Assembly: GCA_021904315.1 (NCBI GenBank)
Contig: CM038922.1
Span: 11,631,347 to 11,695,346, forward strand
Length of the DNA: 64,000 bases
Source: Sphagnum magellanicum
Taxonomy: Eukaryota > Streptophyta > Sphagnopsida > Sphagnales > Sphagnaceae
Direction of reading: 5' to 3'
Below, one piece after another: positions 1-10,470 of the stretch. The notes beneath the pieces are model-generated. The model was not told the origin of the DNA. It was given only the letters and a program-made list of their open reading frames with translations, and searched no databases. Position 1 is the stretch's first letter. Every line of letters starts with the position of its first letter. A program made the translations under genes and the position numbers.

Positions 1-497
1 CTCCTCATGACTAGTTTTGGCATGTGACCAATGTCATTTAAGTTGGGTAAAGAAATCATCCCCTAAAGAGGGATTAACATGGAGCAATTTCACCAATTAA
101 CTTTTGTGTTGTTCTCTTACTTTGAACTTATCTTGCAACATGGCCTTTTGAAGACCCTCTTGAATCCTATGCCCATCAATATCCTATTTGTATGCTTCTC
201 CTACCATGCATTGTGCATCAAGTATTTCATGTTATACACCCAAAAAGAAGGCCCATGGATAAACAATATGTTGATAATTAACACGTGGAAACGAAATATT
301 GATGAACTTAACATATATGAAAAATTGATGAAAGTTCATAACTATATGAATGAGTATAATGAGTGTCACAGGGACAAAAAACTATAAGAATAGGAACTAA
401 GCCAAAAGCACAACTATGAAAACAAATCATAAAAAATGTAAAACTAAATCTAATCTAAGACTAAAAACACAAAAATATAAAGCAAGAACACCGTATA
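1..497. other. Intergenic flank, no gene seen
   Basis: AT-rich sequence outside the 3' LTR of the chromovirus at 498. A 102-codon open frame (79-387, +) has no recognisable domain and unconvincing composition. I see nothing functional here. Confidence 0.5.
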
Positions 498-830
498 TGC
501 TAGAAGATGATTCAAATAGAACTTTATTTTGATAACATATGAAAATAAAAATTATGATAAGAAAAAATACTCAAAACTAATGTTGAATAGATTGAAAGTA
601 ATGGGAGGTCCTACCCATATTTATATCCCATTGGGGACCTAACTCGAGGAAGCCTCCATAGAAACTTCCATGTGTGCACTGACCAACTAATAGTGAAATA
701 AGAGTTAACTCAAAGTTAATGATGATGCAAACAATGATACAAACGATTATGTTGGTGTAAACAATGATGTAAGCGATTATGTTAGTGTAAGCGATGATGC
801 AAACGATGGGTGATGGTGGTGTTCGTGACA
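498..830 (-). repeat. 3' LTR of the chromovirus
   Basis: About 333 bp, aligning along its length with 5473-5830 (shared TGCTAGAA start on the plus strand, a shared block around 'cccatt(a/g)gggacctaactc', and the same GATGATG/GTAAGCGATGATGC repeats near the end). Read on the minus strand it starts TGTCACGAAC and ends ...CTAGCA, so it keeps TG/CA ends. Short CAAACGATTATGTTGGTGTAA-like repeats occur at 725-810. Confidence 0.88.
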
Positions 831-846
831 TCATTTCCCCTTTTAA
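831..846 (-). other. Polypurine tract of the chromovirus
   Basis: On the minus strand the bases immediately before the 3' LTR read AAAAGGGGAAATGA, the purine-rich primer for plus-strand synthesis expected at this spot in LTR retrotransposons. It confirms both the orientation and the inner edge of the 3' LTR. Confidence 0.8.
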
Positions 847-1229
847 CAACAAGTCACACAAGGAACGACCTTAAGCTTGTTCAAACAAAAATAGTCCTTC
901 ACTTTTTCCATGGCATTTGATAAGTTTTTAACTGGTTCCCATGTACATTCACTGATGTCATAACCTACCCAATGAACTAAATATTGTAACTGATGATGTG
1001 ATATCCTTAAATCTAAGATTTTTTCAACCCTGTATTTTTGCTCACCATCAACTCCAATTGGTGGAGGTGGTTTGTGTGTTTTCCCTGGAATGGTAGAAGC
1101 ATGGTATGATTCCAACAATGAAACATGAAACTCAAGGTGAATTTTCATGGAATCTGACAGCTTGAATTGGAATGCCATTGTGTTGATTTGTTTCATGAGG
1201 GTGGACTGGCCAAGTTTTTGGTAATCCAA
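843..1229 (-). pseudogene. Integrase C-terminus and chromodomain fragment
   Basis: The 128-codon open frame ends the pol polyprotein. It contains a chromodomain: YRVEKILD, then LQYLVHWVGYD, then CTWEPVKNL, with the aromatic residues and the W-E-P block typical of chromo domains that bind methylated histone H3 tails. Ahead of it is the GPY/F-type end of integrase (FQFKLSDSMKIHLEFHVSLL), where the usual 'P..IHPVFHVS' has changed. This is what places the element among chromoviruses. It stops just before the polypurine tract. It remains open, but the rest of pol is broken, so it is a relic. Confidence 0.88.
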
Positions 1230-2300
1230 TTTTTTCGACGATCAAAATGTCTTGATGTTTTGTCATCAAAGCTAAACTTGATCTCCAACCTTGAAATTTG
1301 GTTAGTCTTTACAATGTGAGTAAGCATTTTCCTTGTATTGCCTTTAAACTTTTTCAAGATTGGATACAAGTTGTGCTCGAATGTCTGCTACCCATGCAAC
1401 TCAATCTTCAGTTGCAGGATTCACAACATTATTTACACCTTGGATGTCAAACCTAGGATGTAAGCCATGATTTGTAAAGAACAATGTTTGTTACATTGAT
1501 GAATGCATCGTGTTGTTATAAGAAAACTTTGCCACAAATAAGACATCCAACCAATTATCCTAGTGATAATTAATAATACATCATAGATATTACTCCAAGA
1601 CTTGATTGACCCGCTCCATTTGCTCATTTATTTGGGGATGGAAGATTGATGACAACTTCACCTTCACACCTAATAGTTCGAAGAACTATTTCCAGAACTT
1701 GGATGCAAACTGAGGTCCACAATCACAAACGATGTGTTCAAGAAATCCATGATAACGAAAAACATGATCAAAGAATAATTTAGTTATTTTTAGGCCAATT
1801 ATTGATTTGTTGTAGGGAATAAAATGAGTCTTCTTCGTGCGACAATCCACCACCACTAGAATGGAATTAAATGAGTTAGATCATGGAAGATCCATGATGA
1901 AATCCATGGAGATCGAAGACAATGGTGAAACGAAGACTGGTAATGGTTTAAAAAGTCCATGAAGATGATGATGAAGATTATTTCCATGAGCATAAACATC
2001 ACATGATCCCACAAATTCCTTAATGAACTTCCATAGTTACGGTCACCAATAATCATGAAACACTAATTCCATGGTCTTGTTGAATCCAAAATGATTAACA
2101 ACCAATGTGTCATGTTTGGCTTGGAGATCTTAAAGTCGTGCAGGGCATTCTGATACATATAACAATTCATCATGATATAACAAACCATCATAAAATTTGA
2201 ATTTGTCAAAATCACTAAGAGGATTCTTCTAATGATTTTTGACAAAAGCAACAAAAGAATCATTGATTAAATCTTCATGAATGCATTGAAGGAAGGTCTT
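1230..2300 (-). pseudogene. Integrase core, frame-shifted relic
   Basis: Several minus-strand frames hold pieces of a retroviral-type integrase. Around 1690-1790 the translation FFDHVFRYHGFLEHIV followed by CDCGPQF corresponds to the block normally carrying the second catalytic Asp (S-D-R-G-P-Q-F). The first D of this piece is kept, but R has become C. Around 1540-1640 VNQVLEQYLR and NYHQDNW match the third conserved block, read across frameshifts. Stops and frameshifts between the pieces mean no enzyme can be made. Confidence 0.75.
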
Positions 2301-2576
2301 ATCCTTAGGAGTTATTGATAATGCTTGAAGCTAAAGGTTTTTGAGTTTGAAAATGGTGTCACATTGTTGATCGTAAGTGACATATTCCTCTTTAAGTGCA
2401 AGGTACAAGTGACAGGATAACGCATCTTGTTTCCTTTGTTGTCATCCTGGATAGTAGGTAATCACAAACTGAAATTGAAACAAGGATAATGCCCATCAAG
2501 CTTGACATCGATTCAACGCATGAGCCGTCATGAAATTTTGGAGATTCTTGTGATAAAAATACACAATGATTTCATG

Positions 2577-2804
2577 TTAAGCTCCTTCAAGTAGATGACA
2601 CCACTCCTCAAAGGCATTCACAATGGCTAAGAATTTTTTGTCATGAATCTCATAGTTAATCTTGGTACGAGAAAATTTATGAAAATGAAAACCAACTGGA
2701 TGAAAAAGATTATTTACTTCAGGTTGTGAAAGTATGACACCTAATACAAAGTCAGAGGCATTTGTCTCCAAGACAAAAGGTTTGGAAGGATCTGCATGAA
2801 TCAA
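2577..2804 (-). pseudogene. RNase H fragment of the chromovirus
   Basis: The 75-codon stretch carries the hallmark of Ty3/gypsy RNase H: FVLETNASDFVLGVILSQ (normally 'ETDASDFALGAVLSQ', so the first catalytic Asp is Asn here), then FSRTKINYEIHDKKFLAIVNAFEEW, which includes the conserved YEIHDKE-type block with E changed to K. Loss of the Asp suggests inactivity even before the frameshifts are considered. Confidence 0.88.
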
Positions 2805-2837
2805 AAGTGGGAAAATCGTGAAGGAAGCCTTTAAATA

Positions 2838-3691
2838 TTAAAAGGCATTTTCAATTTCAACTCCCCAGGAAAAAGTTTGATCCTTTCGAGTTAAACGAAT
2901 AAGAGGAGTCATTATCATGGAATAATGTCCAATGAATCGCCGATAAAAATTGGCGAACTCAAGAAAACATTGAACATCCCAAATAGAAGCTAAGGTAGCC
3001 CAATCCACAATGGTTTGAACCTTATGAGGGTCCATGCGAATGCCATCTCCAAAAATAATATAACCTAAGAATTCCACCTTAGATTAATGGAATCCACATT
3101 TTTCCAATTTGGCATAAAGATTAACTTTTCGAAATTTTTCCAAAACAAGACATACATGGCGATCATGCTTTATCATGTTCTTTGAGAAAATGAGGATGTC
3201 ATTGATGTAACAAACCACAAAATCATCCAAATACCCATAAAAAACATCATTTATCATATGTTGAAAGACAACATGCACATTGGTAAGGCCAAAGGGCATC
3301 ATAACATATTCAAAATGGTCATAACGAGTTCAAAATGCCATCATCCATTCATCACATTCTCAAATGTGCACCAAGTTGTATGCTCCACGTAGGTAAATCT
3401 TGGTGTACACTTTGTCATGATTAAGTTGGTCCAATAATCGTAAGATCAAGGGCAAAGGGTATCGGTTATTTATGGTGAGTCAATTTAGTCCACAATAATC
3501 AACACACATGCGTAGAGATCCATCCTTTTTCTTGACAAATAGGATTGGAGCACTGGTTGGAGACTTGGAATGTCGAATGAACCTATTTTCAAGATTTTCA
3601 TCGATGTATTCTCAAAATGCCAAGAATTCGTCATGCGATAAGTTATAGATGGTCCAAATGGGGGTTGCGTTCCTTCCTCCAAATCAATCAC
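2838..3691 (-). pseudogene. Reverse transcriptase relic, YxDD mutated
   Basis: Pieces in three adjoining minus-strand frames form a Ty3/gypsy reverse transcriptase. From the N-terminal side: 3485-3691 (FGPSITYRMT, then [15 protein letters not shown] across a frameshift), 3340-3480 (NRYPLPLILRLLDQL), 3084-3302 (MMPFGLTNVHVVFQHMIND, then YINDILIFS), and 2838-3077 (FLGYII, GIRMDPHKVQTI, FANFYRRFI). The catalytic YxDD box reads YIND, so one of the two metal-binding aspartates is lost through a single G-to-A-type change. Stops and frameshifts separate the parts. Confidence 0.9.
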
Positions 3692-4198
3692 ACAATCATA
3701 TGGCCGATGTTCAGGTAATGTGTCTGCATTTTTCTTTTCAAAAACATTTATGTAGTTTTGGTATTAAGTAAGGATCTCATTTTGTTGTGTCCTAGAATCA
3801 GGGGCTTGAATAACATATACAAAGAATGCATTTCCCTTTTTTGTTGCTTGTATGAATGTTTTTACTCCCATAAACAAAGGCTTGAAATGTTTAAATCCTT
3901 GGTTACCCCCCATATTTCCGTCATGCTTGAGTTTTTGCATGCGTTGACTAGTTCTTGTTATGTCTTCACGTGTAGAATCATGTTCAGAGTCCAATGTGCT
4001 TGTTGGAAAAACCTCATATTTAATTGTAGTTTCGTTTATTGATTCAAAATGAAAATTCTTCGTCTTTTAATCCACTCGAGGATTATGCAAAATGAGTCCT
4101 GATAATCCGATTATGGTAAGGTTTATCGGAGATGAAATGACATTGAAAACAACTTTGCTATTGTGACCCACTTGTTACTGTCAACGCCTTTGGTTTCA

Positions 4199-5179
4199 TG
4201 ACACACTCCCAACTCCTTAAAAGGCTCAAATGTGAGCCCAAGTAGAAAATAACGGAAAAGGAGGAGTCGGAGCACGCTCCCTAGCTCACAAACCTTTGAG
4301 GGGTAGAGGGGCGGGTTGGAGCTCCGGGATGGGACTAGGAAGAGTTGACAAGCTTTAGTCACTCACACGGGCCTGCACACAACCCACATAAACTGGTTAG
4401 TGCAAAGTTGGAGCACCCCTGGTGCTAAGACGAGCCACGGGCAACACGTACACACAAGACTCACCACGGCCCGGACTTGAGGGAAGCCACCACCTTCCAC
4501 CTTATAGTATACTATGCAGCTCTCCACGGAGGCTACATCCAAATGGCTATTTTTCCCAAGACTCCCGTGTGGGAGTCCCGAAATCGCGCCAAATGGGACT
4601 CCCGGGACTTTGGAGCCCCATAACTTTGCGAGCAGACCTCGAATCGCAATGCGATTTGAAACAAAGTTGTAGATCTCATCGAGACCTTTCCAACGGTATG
4701 TCGCATGTTCTCTGCAGCCAAGTATTTCGGGTCGATTCCTGACTTTTAGTGGTCGGGAGTCAAAACTGGCAGACTCCCGGGAATTCGACTCCCGACCCTT
4801 CTTTTGGCCATAACTTGTGTTTTAGATGTCCAAATGAGCAATGCGAGCCCATTTTAGATATCTACGCTTCAATATCTTTCCAATGATATAAAGAACGCCA
4901 CAAGACATTGAGTTTTGACCCCTGCAATCGCTCTCTGAAGTTTTGGGAGTCCATCGGGACTCCATCTCCCAAAGTGGGAGCTGCCTTGGGAGTGTGAGTG
5001 TTCACTCCCTCACACTCCCTCACACTTTCTTACACTCCCGGGAGTGTGATGTGACTCCCAGGCTTTCTCTTGCCTTGACTCCCGGGCATCCTCTTGGCTT
5101 AACTCCCGGGCTTCCTTTTGGCCCGCACCCTTACAATTCCCTTTGCCTTGGTCGTGAGCCCAAAGCTAGGGTTGCGACA
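4199..5179 (-). mobile_element. Solo LTR (family A), nested in the chromovirus
   Basis: A 981-bp unit that on the minus strand begins TGTCGCAACCCTAGC and ends GGGAGTGTGTCA. It is flanked on both sides by TTTCA (4194-4198 and 5180-5184), a perfect 5-bp target duplication, and no internal region or second LTR is present. It is homologous to the plus-strand unit at 15480-16711 and to decayed copies at 41-42.5 kb. It is richer in GC than its surroundings and contains repeated GACTCCCGGGAGT-like motifs. Because it interrupts the protease/RT region, it arrived after the chromovirus. A solo LTR normally arises by recombination between two LTRs of a full element. Confidence 0.92.
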
Positions 5180-5184
5180 TTTCA

Positions 5185-5471
5185 TGTGTTATAGGTTTTA
5201 AAGAAAGGTTCCGACCATCGATCACTTTGACTGACACTGGTGTCACTTTCTCCACCAATGCCAATTTATGTTGTCATACCAACTGCTTGTTGATGAAACA
5301 TGCAAATGCCCTTGAATTAAGAAGTGTTTGGGTTCGCATAGTCGTGGATTTACCACCCTTGATTATGATGGATAACAAAAAAAAATATGTTGGTTCTAAA
5401 GACAAGGTAGGACCATTTTGAATGCATGATGCATCAAGGTCTAATCTTACAATCCCTATTAAACATGCCAT
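5185..5471 (-). pseudogene. Retroviral-type aspartic protease relic
   Basis: On the minus strand the frame just inside the 5' LTR includes MRTQTLLNSRAFACFINKQLV. In active Ty3/gypsy proteases this position reads 'LxDSGAxxxFI'; here D-S-G has become N-S-R, removing the catalytic aspartate. The domain is then interrupted by the nested solo LTR ending at 5179, so what followed lies at about 4060-4193. The absence of any gag sequence between it and the 5' LTR indicates a deletion. Confidence 0.7.
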
Positions 5472-5472
5472 A

Positions 5473-5830
5473 TGCTAGAAAATAATTCAAACAAAACTTT
5501 ATTTTAATAACGTATGAAAACAAAGGTTATGGCAAATAAGCATACCCAAAACTAATGTTGAACAAACTATAGGTAATGGGAGTTCCTACCCCTATTTATA
5601 CCCCATTAGGGACCTAGCTCAAAGAAGCCTCCATAAAAGCTTCCATGTGTGCACCAACCAAGGAAACCTCTTGAAATTTTTTTTAACTAATAATGAAATA
5701 GGAGTTAATTGAGAGTTAACGATGATGTAAATAATGATGTAGGTGACTATGTTAATGTAAGTGATGATGCAGGCAACTATGTTGGTGTAAGCGATGATGC
5801 AAGTGACGGGTGATGGTGGTGTCCATAATA
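5473..5830 (-). repeat. 5' LTR of the chromovirus
   Basis: Partner of the LTR at 498-830, with about 25 extra bases (near 5670-5685) and many substitutions. On the minus strand its first bases are decayed relative to TGTCACGAAC of the other copy. The heavy divergence between the two LTRs, which are identical at insertion, indicates an old insertion. Confidence 0.85.
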
Positions 5831-6149
5831 ATAAATAAATTATATTCATGAAATAAAGCTTGAAATGAGTAATTTTACCTTGAATAAAATTTCTATCATG
5901 GCATGGATGATAAAATTATACCAAATTTTTCCATCCTTTTTTATGCATTCATCTTATTGTTCTTTTTTCAACACATTTTTCCATTCGGTTATAAGTGTAA
6001 GACCCACCATATTAATTTTGCACACAAGGTGCACAAACTTTGATGTCACATGTGCCTTCTCCGTTGCCCTATATGACCACAAAATATAAGCATGAGAATG
6101 TTGAATTATTGTTGTGTAGAGAAAACATTTACAATAGAATTTCCAAAAA

Positions 6150-6830
6150 TAATTTAAGGTAGCTTAAAATAATGAACAATAACCAATAATATATTTTTTA
6201 AATTACCTATGGTAAAATAGCCTAAATTAACCTACGATAAAATAACCTAAAATAACTTCTAGTAAAATAACATAAAATAACAAATAATAGCCTATGATAA
6301 AATAACCATAAATAACTAATGGTAAATTACCTATAATAACCAACAATAGCTTACAATAAAATAATAAAAAATAACATAAAATAAAATAACTTAAAATAGG
6401 CAAAAATAACCTATGATATAATACAAAAAAAACCTAAAATAGCCAACTATAGCCTACAGTAATTTACAATAACATATAATAACATAGCCGAAAATAATCT
6501 ATGGTAAATAACCTAGAGTAGCCAACAATAACCTACGATAGAATATTTAATAATAGCCTATGGTAAATAGCCTAAAATAACCAACAATAAATTATAATAG
6601 AATTACCAACAATAGCCTACAATAAAATAACTAAAAATAGTCTATAATAAATTACTTGAAATAATGAACAATTGAATAACTAAAAATAGCTTATGATAAA
6701 ATAGCCTAAAATAAACAATAATAACCTATGATAAAAATAATTTAGAATAACAAATAATAACATATGATAGAATAACCTAGGATAACCTATGGTAGAATTA
6801 TCAAAAAGTTGTCAAAAATAATATAAGGTA
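6150..6830. repeat. Degenerate AATAACC/AAAATAACCTA array
   Basis: About 680 bp made almost wholly of imperfect repeats of the type 'aataacctaaaataacc' and 'cctatgataaaatag'. No fixed period can be seen. It reads A-rich on the plus strand. No coding frame crosses it. Confidence 0.85.
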
Positions 6831-6989
6831 AAAAAAAATGTGCATAATAATATATGATGACACAAAAATATCATTCATTTAAATAATGATTCAATGGTTT
6901 AAATTTTTTTCTTTAAACATAGAGATCAGAAGAGGTGAAAGGTTCATACCTTCACACTTGCATCTTAAGTTGATGGGTTAAGTTATTAA

Positions 6990-7135
6990 TTTAAGCTAGA
7001 TAACATAATGAATTAATTGTTAGTGAATTTATTATTGATGATTTATCTATTAATGAATTAACTATTAATGAATCAATTATTGATGTTTTATTTATTAGTG
7101 AACTTATTATTAATGATTTAACTATTAATGAATTC
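6990..7135. repeat. Degenerate TATTAATGAATTAAC tandem repeat
   Basis: Successive imperfect copies of a roughly 12-25-bp unit such as 'attaatgaattaact' and 'tattattgatgattt'. Simple AT-rich repeat with no other signal. Confidence 0.6.
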
Positions 7136-9040
7136 ACATGTTTATAGTAACTAGTCCATGTTTACAAAAGGTTTGCCTATTTTCACCATGATAATTTTTA
7201 AAATTTTCATTCAAAATCTAATGAAACACATTGTGAACTTGGATGCATATTGGTATAATGAATGTATCATGGTGTATAGTAACAAAGCCCATCAGGACCA
7301 CATGCAACAATGTGTCATGGTGCCATAGTAATAATTAGAAAGACCATGTGCACAAATGTATGATAATGTACAACAATAACAACAACAACACCATTATTTT
7401 CTTAATGGTGAAGGAGAGGAATATGCAAAGACATTTTATCCTACATGACCCATAGGATATATATGTGGCCACTAACTGTAGTAGGTGAAAACCCCAATTT
7501 TGGTCAACAATTCGGCGACATTGAAACCAATTCAACCAATGTACCTGCCACAATATCAAAACCAGAAATCCAATGCCTACATATCGATTTGGTGCATAAG
7601 AAAAATCGATCTTTTGTAAATACATTGAAATTTGCACAAATGGTAGCTCTTAAGGAAGATCCAAAGAAACCATTAGTTATTGTGAATTTTGAAGGGATTC
7701 CATTGGTCCCATGCCAGAACTAGTGGCTTGCTACATTAAATAACCATACTTGTCAAGAGATGGTTTTGACTAAACCCATTGAAAACTAACTTGTAAAAAG
7801 CTTAGCCAAAATGAAGGAAAAGTTAGAAGTACAATTTAATTATACAACATTTGGTTTGAATTTTAAACACATGAAGGTGACTTGTGGAAGGTTTTTGAAG
7901 TTAAAACAAGCAAAATGGCTAAAGATCCATCAATTAGGTTTGAGGTTTCCATAATTATGTTAAACTACATTGAATTTTGATTTAGTTTTATTGTTTACTA
8001 ACATTTATAATTGTGACATTTGTGGGCATAAATGGTTCAAGGCCTAACAATTGCATGGAAGAAAATTGGGCAAAGTTGAAGGTGTACTGGGCTACCCTTG
8101 ATTTTCTTGCAAGGGATGAACACTTTTGTAATGCTCAGAAAGAGTTCAGGTGCCATTTAAGTGTGGTTGTGGTGGGCCAATGCAAAAAGAGGCATGCATT
8201 ATACGTGCCGAGTTATTTTTTTTATTTGCGTGGATTGGGATGAACCTTGTTTATTCACCACACCAAAATATGTCTTAGTTCATTTTGGGTTTCACTACAT
8301 TTTGAATGAATTTGGACATGTTTACCATGGTGAAACTGGTCAACCCCATAGTGAACAGGGACTAGTTGTTACGGACAATGAATTAATCCACTAATACTTA
8401 ATGAAATACAAATTTACCAAGCCATTTCACTTGCTAGTTAATTAACTAAACAACATGGAAATTGATTAATTTTCAATTATTTAATATTTAATATTATTGA
8501 TAATTTCATGATTTTTTAGCCTATGAATTATTGAGACATGTCACTACTTATGTTAGGTTTAAAACTTAACTTAGATACATAGGCCATGTAATCAACTTAA
8601 GTAAACACCTATTCTAAAAAATTACATAGGAAAATATTCAGTTAACTTACCAATATTGACCACAAACACACGACTTTTGAGGTTTGATCCCTTCACCTCT
8701 AAGATGGAGGCAATCACCCCTACCATCAAGCCACCACAATTGTTGTGATAATGTGTTACATTGCATATATTTATCAAATATTTCACTTTAAACATTACAA
8801 AAACATAAACTTTGAAAATTCATATCTTATTGAGATTTTGTCCAAATGAAATGATTAAAGTAATTTTTTTTTAACAATGTACATAATTGCATTTATTTCC
8901 TTTCAAAAGTGTAAAATCATTTGAACATTTTTTATTTTGAATATCACTATTCAATAACATTTCAATGGCCATTTTTTTGAAAAAGAAAATGTTTAATAAA
9001 TGAATAAGATTTTTGTTAATATAATAATACTACTTACGTT
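7136..9040. other. Unrecognised sequence between inverted simple-repeat arrays
   Basis: Three modest plus-strand open frames (7445-7723, 8013-8243, 8161-8394) sit here. The first contains VNFEGIPLVPCQN and the last LVHFGFHYILNEFGHVYHGETG, which look more protein-like than random AT-rich DNA, but I recognise no family. The position between oppositely oriented AATAACC and GGTTATT arrays raises the possibility of a decayed transposable element body. This is inference only. Confidence 0.35.
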
Positions 9041-10115
9041 AGGCTATTTTCAACTATTATAGGGTTATTTTTCATTGTTTTAAATTATTTCACCCTACAT
9101 TATTTATGGTTATTATGACTATTATCAATTATTTTTGGTTATTTTAAATTATTTCACCCTAGGCTATTATTGTAAGTTATTTTGGTTATTCTATGTTATT
9201 TTTGGCTATTATAGGCTATTTCACTTTAGGTTATTTGCGATTATTATAAGTTATTTTTTGTTATTCTAAGCTATTTCATGACAGGTTACATTCAATTATG
9301 TGAAGTTATTGTTGGTTACTTTTAGCTATTAAAGGTTATTTCACTTTATGTTATTATTGGATATTTTAACATGTATTACCATAAGTTATTTGTGGCTAGT
9401 TTATTGGTGGCTATTAGTAATTATTTTATTAATGGTTATTGGTGCTTATTCTATTAATGTTTATATATTTTATTGATGGTTATTAGTTTGGTGGTTATTA
9501 CTAGCTAGTGGCGGCTATTCTATTGGTGGCTATTGGTTGTTTTTTTTTTTGGTGGTTATTAATGTTTACTTTATTAATGGCTATTGGTGGCTATTCTATT
9601 AATAATTATTAGTATTTATTCTATTGGTGGTTATTGGTGGTTATTTTAGGTTAAATTATTAATGGCTATTGGTGGATATTTTATTGGTCATTATTTTAGG
9701 TTAAATTATCATAGGCTATTGGTGGTTCCTAATGACTATTATATTAGTGGCTATTGGTGGATATTTTATTGGTCATTATTTTAAGTTAAATTATCATAGG
9801 TTATTGGTGGTTCTTAATGGTTATTATATTAATGCCTATTGGTGGATATTCTATTGGTCATTATTTTAAGTTAAATTATCATAGGCTATTGGTGGTTCTT
9901 AATGGCTATTATATTAATGCCTATTGGTGGATATTCTATTAGTCGATATTTTAGGTTAAATTATCATAGGCTATTGGTGGTTTTTAATGGCTATTATATT
10001 AGTGACTATTGGTGGCTATTGGTGGTTATTTTATTAATGATTATTGGTGGCTATTGTTGGTTATTTTATGGTTACTTTAGGTTATTTTATTTTAGGTCAT
10101 TATATTTTATTTTAA
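9041..10115. repeat. Degenerate GGCTATTGGTGGTTATT array
   Basis: More than 1 kb of imperfect repeats such as 'ggctattggtggttattttattaatgg'. A longer unit of roughly 110 bp beginning 'ttattttaggttaaattatcataggctattggtgg' recurs at about 9640, 9700, 9780, 9870 and 9950. It is T-rich on the plus strand, the reverse-complement sense of the 6150-6830 array. Confidence 0.85.
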
Positions 10116-10470
10116 ATTATTAATTATTATACTTAGGATAAAATAATTTATAATAACATAAAGTAAAATGACCTTGAATAATCTAAAATATAACTTGAAA
10201 TAACATATATTAACTTAAAATAACCTAAGGTATAGCCTAAGGTTAATTGGATAATTTAATTTTAAATAATTTTAAATAAAAAACCTATAATAATCTAGTT
10301 ATGATACCTTAAAATATAATAACATCTAATAGTTTAGGGTATAATCATTTATAATAACTTAAAGTATAAGTTAAAATAACTAAAGTAGCCTAAAATAATA
10401 TAGGGTATATCATAAAGTAACATAGGATATTTAAAACAACAACGTAAAATAAACCTATTTGCCACAATAA
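10116..10470. repeat. Degenerate AATAACCT array, opposite sense to its left neighbour
   Basis: The sequence flips at about 10120 from the T-rich GGTTATT sense to A-rich 'aataacctaaggtatagcc' repeats. The turning point is itself nearly palindromic ('aggtcatta...' against '...aatgacct'), so the two arrays could pair as a long imperfect hairpin. Confidence 0.75.

Larger units (their letters stand above)
498..5830 (-). mobile_element. Ty3/gypsy chromovirus, decayed, gag missing
   Basis: An LTR retrotransposon lying on the minus strand, recognised by two related LTRs (498-830 and 5473-5830), a polypurine tract next to the 3' LTR, and pol fragments in the order protease, reverse transcriptase, RNase H, integrase, chromodomain. 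That order with a C-terminal chromodomain defines chromoviruses. No gag or zinc-knuckle sequence is visible: the protease region begins directly inside the 5' LTR. The frame is broken many times and catalytic residues are lost, often in a way expected from C-to-T decay of methylated DNA. A solo LTR of another family is inserted at 4199-5179. I found no convincing primer-binding site and no outer target-site duplication. Confidence 0.9.

Noticed and set aside
5440..5472. Primer-binding site for the chromovirus
   Set aside because: The bases inside the 5' LTR do not give a clear complement to a plant initiator-Met or other tRNA 3' end; too decayed to call.
6150..10470. CRISPR-like or telomere-like array
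   Set aside because: Units are degenerate and continuous, without conserved repeats alternating with unique spacers, and do not match TTTAGGG.
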